NCBI GenBank assembly: GCA_003135495.1
Contig: PLBX01000117.1
Span: 1,030 to 7,196, forward strand
Origin: Acidobacteriaceae bacterium
GTDB lineage: Bacteria > Acidobacteriota > Terriglobia > Terriglobales > Acidobacteriaceae
Length of the DNA stretch: 6,167 nucleotides
Direction of reading: 5' to 3'
The stretch's first letter is position 1. Each line of letters opens with the position of its first letter. A program made the position numbers and the translations under genes. The notes under the pieces are model-generated. The model did no database searches, was not told the origin of the DNA, and saw only the letters and a program-made list of their open reading frames with translations. Positions 1 through 4,975 of this stretch are shown one piece after another.

Positions 1-45
1 ACTCGCGACCTCTGCCGTGACAGCGAAATCTTCAACCGTAACTAA
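1..45 (+). CDS. possible C-terminal tail of an upstream gene (partial)
   Basis: Reading from base 1 in frame 1 gives a short open stretch of 14 codons (TRDLCRDSEIFNRN) ending in TAA at 43-45. It could be the last codons of a gene that begins before the window. Fourteen open codons is well within chance and the peptide is not recognisable, so this is only a possibility. Confidence 0.15.
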   Translation, partial: TRDLCRDSEIFNRN

Positions 46-600
46 CTGAAAAAACGCGGCACGGATGGCGCTACAGAAACGTTTTAATGACCCTCGGAAA
101 CAGTTCGTGGACCCCTATTGGACCATAATTTCTGGTGTGCTTTCACACGGCAGAGGCCGGTCGAAACTGACGCTTGATCGGCGCGAATGCGTCGAATTGG
201 GAGTGCCCAGCCAGCGTCTCCCAGAAGCCGACTTCGGCCCGCGTGGTGCCGCCAACCCTTCCCGACGACCGTATAACTTCAGAGTTGCCTGTTATCCGGG
301 CGCAATCGGCAATCTCGTAACATTTCTAGAGATGGAACAGAAATAGGGGATGAGTAGTTCGTGGATGAGCGTCAGCCTGGAGCTGGCGCGGTCGCGGAGG
401 GCGCCAAGGAAAAACGGGGGTTGATGTTCTTATGCGCCGTTCCGTCTCTTCTTTGGCGCGCGGCCCGACGACTCGTTCAGGCTCACGGCCGCGCGGATCC
501 CCTTATTCAGAAATCCTCCTGGAAGCTTGTATGCAGCCTTTTCGTTAGAGGGGAAAGGCTCCTGAGACTAGGTTGTGATATGGGTAGTGCTATACATATC
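46..600. other. gene-free stretch upstream of hipBA
   Basis: I see no convincing gene here on either strand. Open stretches at 65-346 and 361-609 (plus strand) lack a recognisable domain and a Shine-Dalgarno sequence, and their residue composition (many Arg, Pro, Gly, Ala) looks like translated non-coding DNA. I also see no tRNA or CRISPR structure. The only notable structures are a short hairpin at 135-148 (GTGTG, loop CTTT, CACAC) and the GC-rich inverted repeat at 457-495 listed separately. Confidence 0.5.
457..495. repeat. GC-rich 9-bp perfect inverted repeat
   Basis: CGCGCGGCC at 457-465 is exactly complementary to GGCCGCGCG at 487-495, separated by 21 bases. As RNA this would be a strong GC stem with a large loop. 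There is no T-run after it on either strand, so it is not a standard intrinsic terminator. It could be a relic of a structured RNA, a protein-binding dyad, or chance in GC-rich DNA. Confidence 0.45.
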
Positions 601-612
601 CATGAATGATAT
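596..612. promoter_or_regulatory. candidate HipB operator dyad
   Basis: ATATCCATGAATGATAT has inverted 5-bp arms (ATATC at 596-600, GATAT at 608-612) around a 7-bp centre. GATAT words recur at 577-581 and 645-649, and CATATC at 595-600 pairs with GATATG at 577-582. HipB proteins are known to bind several dyads upstream of their own operon (TATCC-N8-GGATA in Escherichia coli). These arms are not that consensus, so assignment as the operator rests on position and repetition only. Confidence 0.3.
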
Positions 613-627
613 CGTTAGACATATAAA

Positions 628-657
628 TTGTGGACAGCCGACATGATATGCTATACT
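628..657 (+). promoter_or_regulatory. hipBA promoter, near-leaderless
   Basis: TATACT at 652-657 is a good -10 hexamer. Upstream are TTGTGG at 628-633 (18-bp spacer) and the overlapping TGGACA at 631-636 (15-bp spacer), either of which could act as a -35. A start about 7 bases after the -10 would fall at about 664, only a few bases before the hipB ATG at 667. There is no Shine-Dalgarno sequence before that ATG, so the transcript is probably leaderless. The AT-rich run continues to the start codon and includes a second possible -10, TATAAT at 659-664. Confidence 0.5.
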
Positions 658-666
658 ATATAATTT

Positions 667-1038
667 ATGACACACGATACACTAAGACGTATCAAACCTC
701 TCAGACTCAAGGGCCTACCCGAAGACTTCCGCCTAAAGATAAAGGAAGCGCGGCTTAAGCGCGGCTGGGGTCAGCGCGAGCTTGGCGCGAAGGTCGGCCT
801 GCCCCAGCCACACATCTCCGCCATCGAATCCGGAGAGATCGTGCCGCGCTTCGATACCCTGCTCGACCTCGTCCGCGTTCTTGACCAAGACATCCTGCTC
901 ATACCGCGCACACTTGTACCTGCCGTACAGTCCCTCATACGCGCTCAGCGGGAGCCGGCGGAATCTGAAGAGCAGTCGCTCTATGCCGCAGACGATGAAG
1001 AGAACGCACCAAAGGAAAAGCGCCACGATGAAGTTTGA
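667..1038 (+). CDS. hipB: HipB-like antitoxin, Xre-family DNA-binding regulator
   Basis: This is the antitoxin and autorepressor of a HipBA toxin-antitoxin pair. In the family, HipB dimers bind operator DNA and HipA, inhibiting the kinase and repressing the operon. The 123-aa protein has a Cro/C1-type helix-turn-helix at about residues 25-75, with the typical helix pattern GQRELGAKVGLPQPHISAIESG at 35-56 (split here as GQRELGAKVG and LPQPHISAIESG). The following LLIPR segment (77-81) is typical of HipB proteins. Residues 97-123 form a charged, mostly acidic tail that is probably flexible and is longer than in the 88-aa E. coli protein; such tails are often protease targets in antitoxins. The ATG at 667 has no Shine-Dalgarno and sits right after the -10 region, which suggests leaderless translation. 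The 3' end overlaps hipA by 11 bp, indicating co-expression. Identification is confident from the fold and the partner. Confidence 0.92.
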   Translation: MTHDTLRRIKPLRLKGLPEDFRLKIKEARLKRGWGQRELGAKVGLPQPHISAIESGEIVPRFDTLLDLVRVLDQDILLIPRTLVPAVQSLIRAQREPAESEEQSLYAADDEENAPKEKRHDEV

Positions 1039-2278
1039 CCCGAAAACCCTGAACGCACTGGACGTGAAACTACACGGCCGCCGGATCGGCGTCATCAACC
1101 GCCTCGGCGGCGACCGTCATCTTTTTTCCTTCGAGCAGGACTACATCGACGATCCGAACAGACCTACACTCAGCCTTTCTTTCAAGGGACAGGAAGGCGG
1201 ACTGGTTACGGCAACGCGTGGCATTACGGGCCGACTGCCGCCATTTTTCTCGAACCTGTTGCCCGAGGGCCATCTGCGCGACTATCTCGCCGCGCGCGCG
1301 GGCGTAAAGCCGCAGCGTGAATTCTTTCTTCTCGCGGTGCTCGGCGCCGATCTTCCCGGCGCGCTCGTAGTCTTGCCCAGCTCACGGGAACATGAAGGTG
1401 ATCGTCATCGTGGCGATGATCGTGAAGATGATCGCCAACCTGATGCAGCGCTGAGATTCTCACTGGCGGGGGTGCAACTCAAGTTTTCCGCCGTCATGGA
1501 CGCGTCAGGCGGTCTGACAATCCCGGCCGACGGCATGGGCGGTTCGTGGATCGTCAAGCTGCCTTCCGCCCGCTTCGCCGCGGTGCCCGAAAACGAATAT
1601 GCGATGCTCGCCCTCGCCCGCGCCGCAGGGATCGGCGTCCCTCCGAACCGCTTGATTGAGATCGGCGACATCCACGGCCTCCCGCAGGACGCGGGAGCCT
1701 TAGAAGGAAAAGCGCTTGCCGTGGAGCGCTTCGACCGCGGTGCCGGAGGCGAGTCGATCCACATGGAGGATTTTGCGCAGGTGTTTGGACTATTTCCTGA
1801 CGATAAGTACGACCGGCGCAGCTACGCCAATATCGCGGCGGTGCTCTGGGCGGAAACCGGGGAACCCGGCACCTACGAATTCCTCCGGCGACTCGTGTTT
1901 TCCGTACTGATCGGAAATGCCGACATGCATCTCAAGAACTGGTCTCTGCTTTATCCTGACCGCCGCACGCCTGTCCTGTCGCCGGCCTATGATTTTGTGG
2001 CCACCCTCCCCTATATTCCACACGACCGGCTCGCCTTGAATTTCGGCGGCAGCCGGAGCATCGATGAGATCACGGCCGACCAAGTACGCCGATTCGCCGA
2101 TACCGCGCGGCTGCCGGCGAGTCCTCTCTGGCCAATCGTATCCGAGACGACGGAACGCACCGTTGCTGCATGGGATGGGCTTGAAGAAAAAGAACTACTG
2201 CCCGGCGACATGCGAGTCGCCATCGGTAAGCACATACTTGCCGTCGCCGCGACGATCCGCGACAATCCGCCCCGCTAA
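1028..2278 (+). CDS. hipA: HipA serine/threonine kinase toxin
   Basis: This is a 416-aa full-length HipA-family kinase. Characterised HipA phosphorylates glutamyl-tRNA synthetase, blocking charging and causing growth arrest; the target here is not shown by the sequence. The N-terminal subdomain carries PFFSNLLPEG (72-81). The segment RFSLAGVQLKF (143-153) matches the conserved SxAGxQxK region that contains the autophosphorylated serine, with Ser145 the likely equivalent. WIVKLP (174-179) supplies the ATP-binding lysine, Lys177. GNADMHLKN (296-304) is the catalytic loop with Asp299 and Asn304, and SPAYDF (318-323) gives metal-binding Asp322. The 23-residue gap between the two aspartates equals that of E. 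coli HipA (Asp309 and Asp332). All key residues are present, so the toxin should be active. The ATG at 1028 was chosen because AAAGGA (1011-1016) precedes it and the N-terminus fits the family; the open frame runs back to 782 but that part is the hipB region read out of frame. A charged insert lies at 122-137. Confidence 0.95.
   Translation: MKFDPKTLNALDVKLHGRRIGVINRLGGDRHLFSFEQDYIDDPNRPTLSLSFKGQEGGLVTATRGITGRLPPFFSNLLPEGHLRDYLAARAGVKPQREFFLLAVLGADLPGALVVLPSSREHEGDRHRGDDREDDRQPDAALRFSLAGVQLKFSAVMDASGGLTIPADGMGGSWIVKLPSARFAAVPENEYAMLALARAAGIGVPPNRLIEIGDIHGLPQDAGALEGKALAVERFDRGAGGESIHMEDFAQVFGLFPDDKYDRRSYANIAAVLWAETGEPGTYEFLRRLVFSVLIGNADMHLKNWSLLYPDRRTPVLSPAYDFVATLPYIPHDRLALNFGGSRSIDEITADQVRRFADTARLPASPLWPIVSETTERTVAAWDGLEEKELLPGDMRVAIGKHILAVAATIRDNPPR
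1393..1436. repeat. short degenerate repeats inside hipA (charged linker)
   Basis: GATCGT/GATCGC words start at 1400, 1418 and 1430, and GATGATCG occurs twice with a 12-bp period (1415-1422, 1427-1434). They encode HEGDRHRGDDREDDRQ (residues 122-137), a highly charged linker between the N-terminal subdomain and the autophosphorylation segment. This looks like slippage-type expansion that kept the reading frame. Confidence 0.6.
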
Positions 2279-2445
2279 CCACCAATATCAACGGGGAGAC
2301 CCGCGCCATCAAAATCTTTGCACTCGAAACTACCGTAGTTATTGGGATAGCCGAGCTGGTTTGAAATAATCCGGGTCTTGCCGATCATTTGATCGTCGCA
2401 CCAGTCTGACTCGGGCTCCTCTCGCGTAACTTCAATACTTTCAAC

Positions 2446-2463
2446 TTACCTCAGTTACCTCAG
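2446..2463. repeat. perfect 9-bp tandem duplication TTACCTCAG
   Basis: TTACCTCAG occurs twice head to tail at 2446-2454 and 2455-2463. It may be a small replication-slippage product, a pair of binding sites, or a duplicated target site left by an excised insertion. It lies 30 bp from the IS-end-like block, which makes an insertion history plausible but not proven. Confidence 0.6.
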
Positions 2464-2492
2464 CACACCTAAGACGCTCTCAATCTCACATT

Positions 2493-2533
2493 TTTGGGAC
2501 ACATAGCCACCATCTGTCCACCATTTGGGACAC
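2493..2533 (-). mobile_element. IS21-like terminal repeats (solo end or remnant)
   Basis: TTTGGGACAC occurs at 2493-2502 and again at 2524-2533, 31 bp apart, and TGTCC at 2515-2519 pairs with GGACA at 2528-2532 across 8 bp. Read on the minus strand from 2533, the block starts GTGTCCCAAATGGTGGACAG. Ends of IS21-type elements characteristically carry several copies of such short words starting with TGT. If this is such an end, the element body would lie towards hipA, but no IstA or IstB gene is present, so only a relic remains. Alternatively these are operator half-sites three helical turns apart for the gene at 2617. Confidence 0.35.
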
Positions 2534-2565
2534 TTAACTCTCAGGTTACTCGCTGGAACTTGCCC

Positions 2566-2593
2566 TTGTAACTCGCCCGATCAGCGTTACACT
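2566..2593 (+). promoter_or_regulatory. weak candidate promoter for the phage-like operon
   Basis: TTGTAA (2566-2571) and TACACT (2588-2593) are 16 bp apart, each matching 4 of 6 bases of the sigma70 consensus. The predicted start would lie close to the ribosome-binding site at 2603-2608. This is the best pairing I see just upstream, but it is weak. Confidence 0.25.
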
Positions 2594-2616
2594 CACCAGC
2601 AAGAGAGGCACACACG

Positions 2617-3240
2617 ATGCAAACCGATGAACTCTTCGAAAAAGGAAATCCGCTGCACCGGCAAGTCAGGATCGTCCAAGGGAAACGCCACATCGAGAGC
2701 GGAAAAGCGCACGCGGCCTTCCGAGCGTTCGCTGAGATGGGAGAGTCTCGGAGTGTGCGCGGAGTTGCCGAGCAGTTATCCAAATCTCGTACTTTGATCT
2801 CGCGCTGGAAGAACTATTGGGCATGGGCTGAGCGCGTCCGACTCTGGGATGACGCTCTGCAAGAGGCAGAACAGGCCGGCATGATCCGTGCGCGACGTGC
2901 GATGAGCGAACGACAGGCACGCCTCGCCAGTCTTGCTCAGAACGTCGTCACTACGCAGCTCATAAAAATCCAGCACGAGCTCGAAGCACAAGACGCCAAG
3001 ACGCTCAGCCCTGCCGTCATTGCTCGCCTGTTCGAGATTTCGGCGCGCATCGAGCGGCTAGCCAGAGGCGGCGGCGACCCAGATCAGGACCAAGTGGCGA
3101 AGATCTCGGTCACGATCGCAATGCAGAAAGGGCCACGCTACGAAACCGAGATTGGTGACGGCGACACGCGCGAATTACTCGCTACGTGCGGAGAACTTAA
3201 GGCGCTCGTTGATCCGATGGAGCGGAAAGACGAGTCATGA
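2617..3240 (+). CDS. helix-turn-helix protein resembling phage small terminase subunit
   Basis: This 207-aa protein begins with a positively charged region and an AF-x-AF-x-x-MGE-x-RS motif (34-46), followed by a helix-turn-helix at about 45-73 (SVRGVAEQLSKSRTLISRW then NYWAWAERVRLWDDAL). That pattern, with aromatic NYWAWAERV directly after the recognition helix, is typical of phage proteins annotated as small terminase or terminase-like DNA-binding subunits, which recognise phage DNA and recruit the large packaging ATPase. Residues 80-150 are helical and ARIERLARG (143-151) is also typical of the group. The C-terminal part (152-207) is acidic and variable. GAGAGG at 2603-2608, 8 bases before the ATG, sets the start. 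The stop overlaps the next ATG by 4 bp. No large terminase follows, so a regulator role in a domesticated or decayed prophage is an alternative. The family resemblance is good; the function is inferred. Confidence 0.65.
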   Translation: MQTDELFEKGNPLHRQVRIVQGKRHIESGKAHAAFRAFAEMGESRSVRGVAEQLSKSRTLISRWKNYWAWAERVRLWDDALQEAEQAGMIRARRAMSERQARLASLAQNVVTTQLIKIQHELEAQDAKTLSPAVIARLFEISARIERLARGGGDPDQDQVAKISVTIAMQKGPRYETEIGDGDTRELLATCGELKALVDPMERKDES

Positions 3241-3833
3241 CCACCCCGAGCCTTACGCCCAACGAGAAGCTGATCGTCGATCTGTGTCTCGCCTCTGCCA
3301 TCCTCGCCCATGGCGGTGATTTGCTGCTCTTGCTGCCGCTCATGCGCGAAGAAGGCCGCGAGCTCGCCAGCGATCCAGACCTCGTGCTCAAGTGCCACCT
3401 GCTGGTCGCGAATTACTACCAGCATCATCGCGTCTTTGCCCAAGCCTTCGCGAGTAACAAGGGCGCCAGCGCGTTGCCGAGCACCGGGCATACATTTCCA
3501 TCCAACCGCATCGCCTCGGTGCTACGGCGCGTCTGGGAACGGTTCGAGCGCCGACTCTACGAGCGGTCTGAGACGCCGCTCGAAGCCGCGGAGCTCGACC
3601 GCCTGCCATCTGCCGATGACCTCGACAGCATCGCGGCCGAGCAGAAGGCTCGCGAAGCGACTGAGCCCGAGCCCAAGCCTGAGCTGCCGGGCGATTGCGG
3701 ATACGCGAACCTTACGACCGTCGTCGTGCGCGTGCGCTGCAGCAAGGGCAAAATGATCGACCTCGACGGAAAAGTGTATGGCGTCTGCCCGAACTGCCTC
3801 GGAGCATTTGCGATGAAAGGAAGTGCAGCATGA
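3237..3833 (+). CDS. hypothetical protein with C-terminal zinc-ribbon-like tail
   Basis: I do not recognise this 198-aa protein. Residues 8-70 are predicted helical and include a leucine-rich run LLLLLPLM (29-36), which is too short and followed by charges, so probably a buried helix rather than a membrane span. Residues 89-115 are strongly charged (RRVWERFERRLYERS). An acidic, proline-containing linker with EPEPKPE follows at 143-149. The last 45 residues hold Cys154, Cys168 and the pair CPNC (Cys184, Cys187), suggesting a small zinc-binding beta domain around VYGVCPNCLGAF. It starts at an ATGA overlap with the upstream gene and ends in an ATGA overlap with the next, so the three are translationally coupled. 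Its position suggests a phage-related role, perhaps binding nucleic acid. Confidence 0.75.
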   Translation: MTTPSLTPNEKLIVDLCLASAILAHGGDLLLLLPLMREEGRELASDPDLVLKCHLLVANYYQHHRVFAQAFASNKGASALPSTGHTFPSNRIASVLRRVWERFERRLYERSETPLEAAELDRLPSADDLDSIAAEQKAREATEPEPKPELPGDCGYANLTTVVVRVRCSKGKMIDLDGKVYGVCPNCLGAFAMKGSAA

Positions 3834-4048
3834 TCGAGCCTGGCGAAGTTTATGGACAACTCACGGTGATCCGTGAAATTGCGAAAGACGAACAAGGGCG
3901 TCGCAGATTCTTGTGCCGATGTTCCTGCGGCAACGAGAAAACCATTCGTGGGCAAGGGCTCAGACCCGGCTCCTCATGCGGGTGCGCTGCTCGGAATCTG
4001 ATGCAGTTTTATCGGCGCGACGAAGTGGATGGTCACCTGATTGTTTGA
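3830..4048 (+). CDS. small phage-type CxCxCG...SCGC cysteine-motif protein
   Basis: This 72-aa protein has the pattern YGQLTVI (8-14), RRFLCRCSCGNE (25-36) and SSCGC (48-52), with cysteines 29, 31, 33, 50 and 52. Proteins with this G-LTVI ... C-C-CG-N ... SCGC layout are frequent in phages and prophages and are thought to be small zinc-binding DNA-associated proteins, sometimes found with HNH or AP2 domains; their role is mostly unknown. The ATG at 3830 is preferred over the longer open frame back to 3695 because AAAGGAAG (3816-3823) precedes it by 6 bases and the upstream part lies over the preceding gene. The C-terminal EVDGHLIV (65-72) resembles the start of this same protein, EVYGQLTV (6-13), and a TGA follows at once, so the gene may be truncated within a second domain copy. 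Confidence 0.75.
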   Translation: MIEPGEVYGQLTVIREIAKDEQGRRRFLCRCSCGNEKTIRGQGLRPGSSCGCAARNLMQFYRRDEVDGHLIV

Positions 4049-4116
4049 GACGACGGAAACCGGTCGCATCGGGTGAGGAAGTGCCTGAGAAAGTGACTGC
4101 CGAAGTTCCCGCCTAA
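4049..4116 (+). pseudogene. possible decayed second domain of the cysteine-motif protein
   Basis: In frame after the TGA at 4046-4048 the translation continues DDGNRSHRVRKC before another stop (TGA at 4094-4096). This is roughly what would be expected between the LTV motif and the first cysteines of a second copy. In the +2 shifted frame the sequence remains open to TAA at 4114-4116. It may be the remains of a longer protein disabled by a nonsense change, or chance similarity in a short stretch. Confidence 0.25.
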
Positions 4117-4129
4117 CTGAGAGTCTCAG
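4117..4129. repeat. perfect odd palindrome CTGAGAGTCTCAG
   Basis: Six-base arms CTGAGA and TCTCAG surround a single G. The symmetry suits a dimeric DNA-binding protein better than an RNA hairpin, whose loop would be too tight. It sits just past the end of the phage-like operon. Its function is unknown. Confidence 0.4.
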
Positions 4130-4169
4130 CCACCAAGCGGCCATCGCCTGCAACCGCTCCACTCAATCC

Positions 4170-4185
4170 ATCACCTTCCGGTGAT
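4170..4185 (+). terminator. small hairpin downstream of the phage-like operon
   Basis: ATCACC (4170-4175), loop TTCC, GGTGAT (4180-4185) form a perfect 6-bp stem. No U-run follows (the next bases are CATGAAAA), so it is at best a weak or factor-dependent terminator, or simply a structured element in the intergenic region. Confidence 0.25.
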
Positions 4186-4211
4186 CATGAAAACTCTTAT
4201 CCGACGCTGAG

Positions 4212-4239
4212 TTACTAATGCAAGTATTTGACTTAGTAA
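4212..4239. promoter_or_regulatory. inverted repeat overlapping the -35 box (candidate operator)
   Basis: TTACTAA at 4212-4218 is the exact complement of TTAGTAA at 4233-4239, with a 14-bp spacer. Arm centres are 21 bp apart, two helical turns, so both arms face the same side of the DNA. The dyad covers the -35 hexamer at 4228-4233, a classic position for a repressor. A second small palindrome, GTGGTCCAC (4241-4249), fills the space before the -10. Confidence 0.5.
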
Positions 4240-4255
4240 GGTGGTCCACTATACT
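4228..4255 (+). promoter_or_regulatory. sigma70-type promoter of the 77-aa/DUF488 operon
   Basis: TTGACT (4228-4233) and TATACT (4250-4255) are 16 bp apart, each one base from the consensus. Transcription would start near 4262, giving a leader of only about 8 bases before the ATG at 4270. The Shine-Dalgarno-like AAAGTAGG (4257-4264) would then lie at or before the 5' end of the message. This is the best promoter in the window. Confidence 0.7.
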
Positions 4256-4269
4256 TAAAGTAGGTTCTT

Positions 4270-4503
4270 ATGCTCAATAAATTCGGCATCGACGAAGATT
4301 CCCACATCATGACCGGCCGGAGAGCAGCACCCGAAGCAGGCAAGTTCAGGCTGCTATTGTCCGATACGTTCTCGGGCGACGACTCCGCGCTAGATTTCAG
4401 CGACAAAGCAGAAGCGATTGCCTTCGCCCAAAGCAAGGCGGGTCAGGATTTTCTGAAACTGTACCTCTACGACGACCAGGGAGAGTTGGTGTTTTCATGC
4501 TGA
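4270..4503 (+). CDS. small acidic hypothetical protein, partner of the DUF488 gene
   Basis: I do not recognise this 77-aa protein. It is acidic, has no membrane segment or signal peptide, and shows an alternating pattern consistent with a small alpha/beta fold: KFRLLLSD (25-32) and FLKLYLYDDQGELVF (61-75) look like strands, and DKAEAIAFAQSKAG (45-58) like a helix. AAAGTAGG (4257-4264) lies 5 bases before the ATG. The gene follows a strong promoter and overlaps the next gene by 7 bp, so the two are one operon and probably work together. A short acidic first gene overlapping a longer second gene beneath an operator-bearing promoter recalls toxin-antitoxin layout, but nothing in the sequence proves such a role. 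Confidence 0.75.
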   Translation: MLNKFGIDEDSHIMTGRRAAPEAGKFRLLLSDTFSGDDSALDFSDKAEAIAFAQSKAGQDFLKLYLYDDQGELVFSC

Positions 4504-4940
4504 CGAGCAACTTCAAAAAGAGCGGCGACGATCCGAACTCGATCGGCATCTCGCTAGGCGTGCCGCTGAGCTATCACGGTCAGCGATACCCTGCACTCCA
4601 TCCCACCAGGGCGATGCTGAAGATCAAAGACCACGAACAATATCGCGCGGCGTATCAGGCCGGCATACTCGACCAGCTCGACGCCGCAGATGTGTGGAGC
4701 GAGCTCCACGCCATGACAGAGAGCCCGATCCTGCTTTGCTGGGAGAAGGCGAACGAATTTTGCCATCGTCGCATCGTGGCTGAGTGGCTGGAACTGCACC
4801 TGGGCGTCATCATCCCAGAGCTGGGATTTGATCGCGAGAAATGCCTTCCTGCGATGGAAGCGCCTGCGAAGCAATCGACTCGATGGTACCCGCGTCCGAA
4901 CGAGCGTTTCCTGTGGTCGCCTCAAAGTCAGTTAGTGTAA
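4497..4940 (+). CDS. DUF488-family protein
   Basis: This 147-aa protein has the hallmark ILLCWEKANEFCHRRIVAEW (78-97), with Cys81, Glu83 and the CHRR block Cys89-His90-Arg91-Arg92, followed by LGVIIPELG (102-110). The N-terminal RYPALHPTRAML (30-41) also fits the family. DUF488 proteins are widespread and of unknown biochemical function; the conserved cysteine, histidine and arginines could form a catalytic or metal-binding site. The length fits the shorter members. The variable C-terminal tail (120-147) is rich in Pro, Arg and Trp. The ATG at 4497 overlaps the 77-aa gene by 7 bp, with AGGGAG about 13 bases upstream, so translation is probably coupled. The gene ends 35 bp from the convergent gene on the other strand. 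Confidence 0.85.
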   Translation: MLTSNFKKSGDDPNSIGISLGVPLSYHGQRYPALHPTRAMLKIKDHEQYRAAYQAGILDQLDAADVWSELHAMTESPILLCWEKANEFCHRRIVAEWLELHLGVIIPELGFDREKCLPAMEAPAKQSTRWYPRPNERFLWSPQSQLV

Positions 4941-4975
4941 TCGCGATTTTTCGCCAGTTAACCGCTTGGGAGAGG

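Larger units (their letters stand above)
2279..2616. other. gene-free stretch between hipA and the phage-like operon
   Basis: These 338 bases carry no supported gene. They contain palindromes AACTACCGTAGTT (2328-2340) and GATCATTTGATC (2383-2394), a 9-bp tandem repeat (2446-2463), an IS-end-like block (2493-2533) and a weak candidate promoter (2566-2593). No clear hipA terminator is visible: CCCCG at 2270-2274 and CGGGG at 2292-2296 could pair, but no T-run follows. The reading NINGETRAIKIFALETTVV in one frame from about 2284 looks protein-like, but it has no start codon and soon reaches a stop, so I do not call it. Confidence 0.55.

Noticed and set aside
65..609. Two plus-strand open stretches (65-346 and 361-609) as genes
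   Set aside because: There is no ribosome-binding site and no recognisable motif, residue composition is typical of translated non-coding DNA, and the second relies on a GTG-like start with no support.
782..1027. HipA with an 82-residue N-terminal extension
   Set aside because: The extension is the hipB coding region read in another frame. The family N-terminus and a Shine-Dalgarno support the ATG at 1028.
1393..1436. Short CRISPR or tandem repeat array in hipA
   Set aside because: Units are irregular 6-12 bp words inside an open reading frame, with no spacers of constant length.
2525..2797. Plus-strand open stretch overlapping the start of the HTH gene
   Set aside because: It is in a different frame from a well-supported gene, and its residue composition is implausible.
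3695..3829. Longer start for the cysteine-motif protein
   Set aside because: The extra 45 residues lie wholly over the preceding gene in another frame, while the ATG at 3830 has a good Shine-Dalgarno and an ATGA overlap.
2328..4249. Odd-centred palindromes AACTACCGTAGTT, CTGAGAGTCTCAG and GTGGTCCAC as one shared binding-site family
   Set aside because: They share symmetry but no common sequence, so a single regulator is not supported.
4941..4975. Bidirectional terminator between the convergent genes
   Set aside because: Only GCGA-TTTT-TCGC (4943-4954), a 4-bp stem, is present; this is too weak to call.
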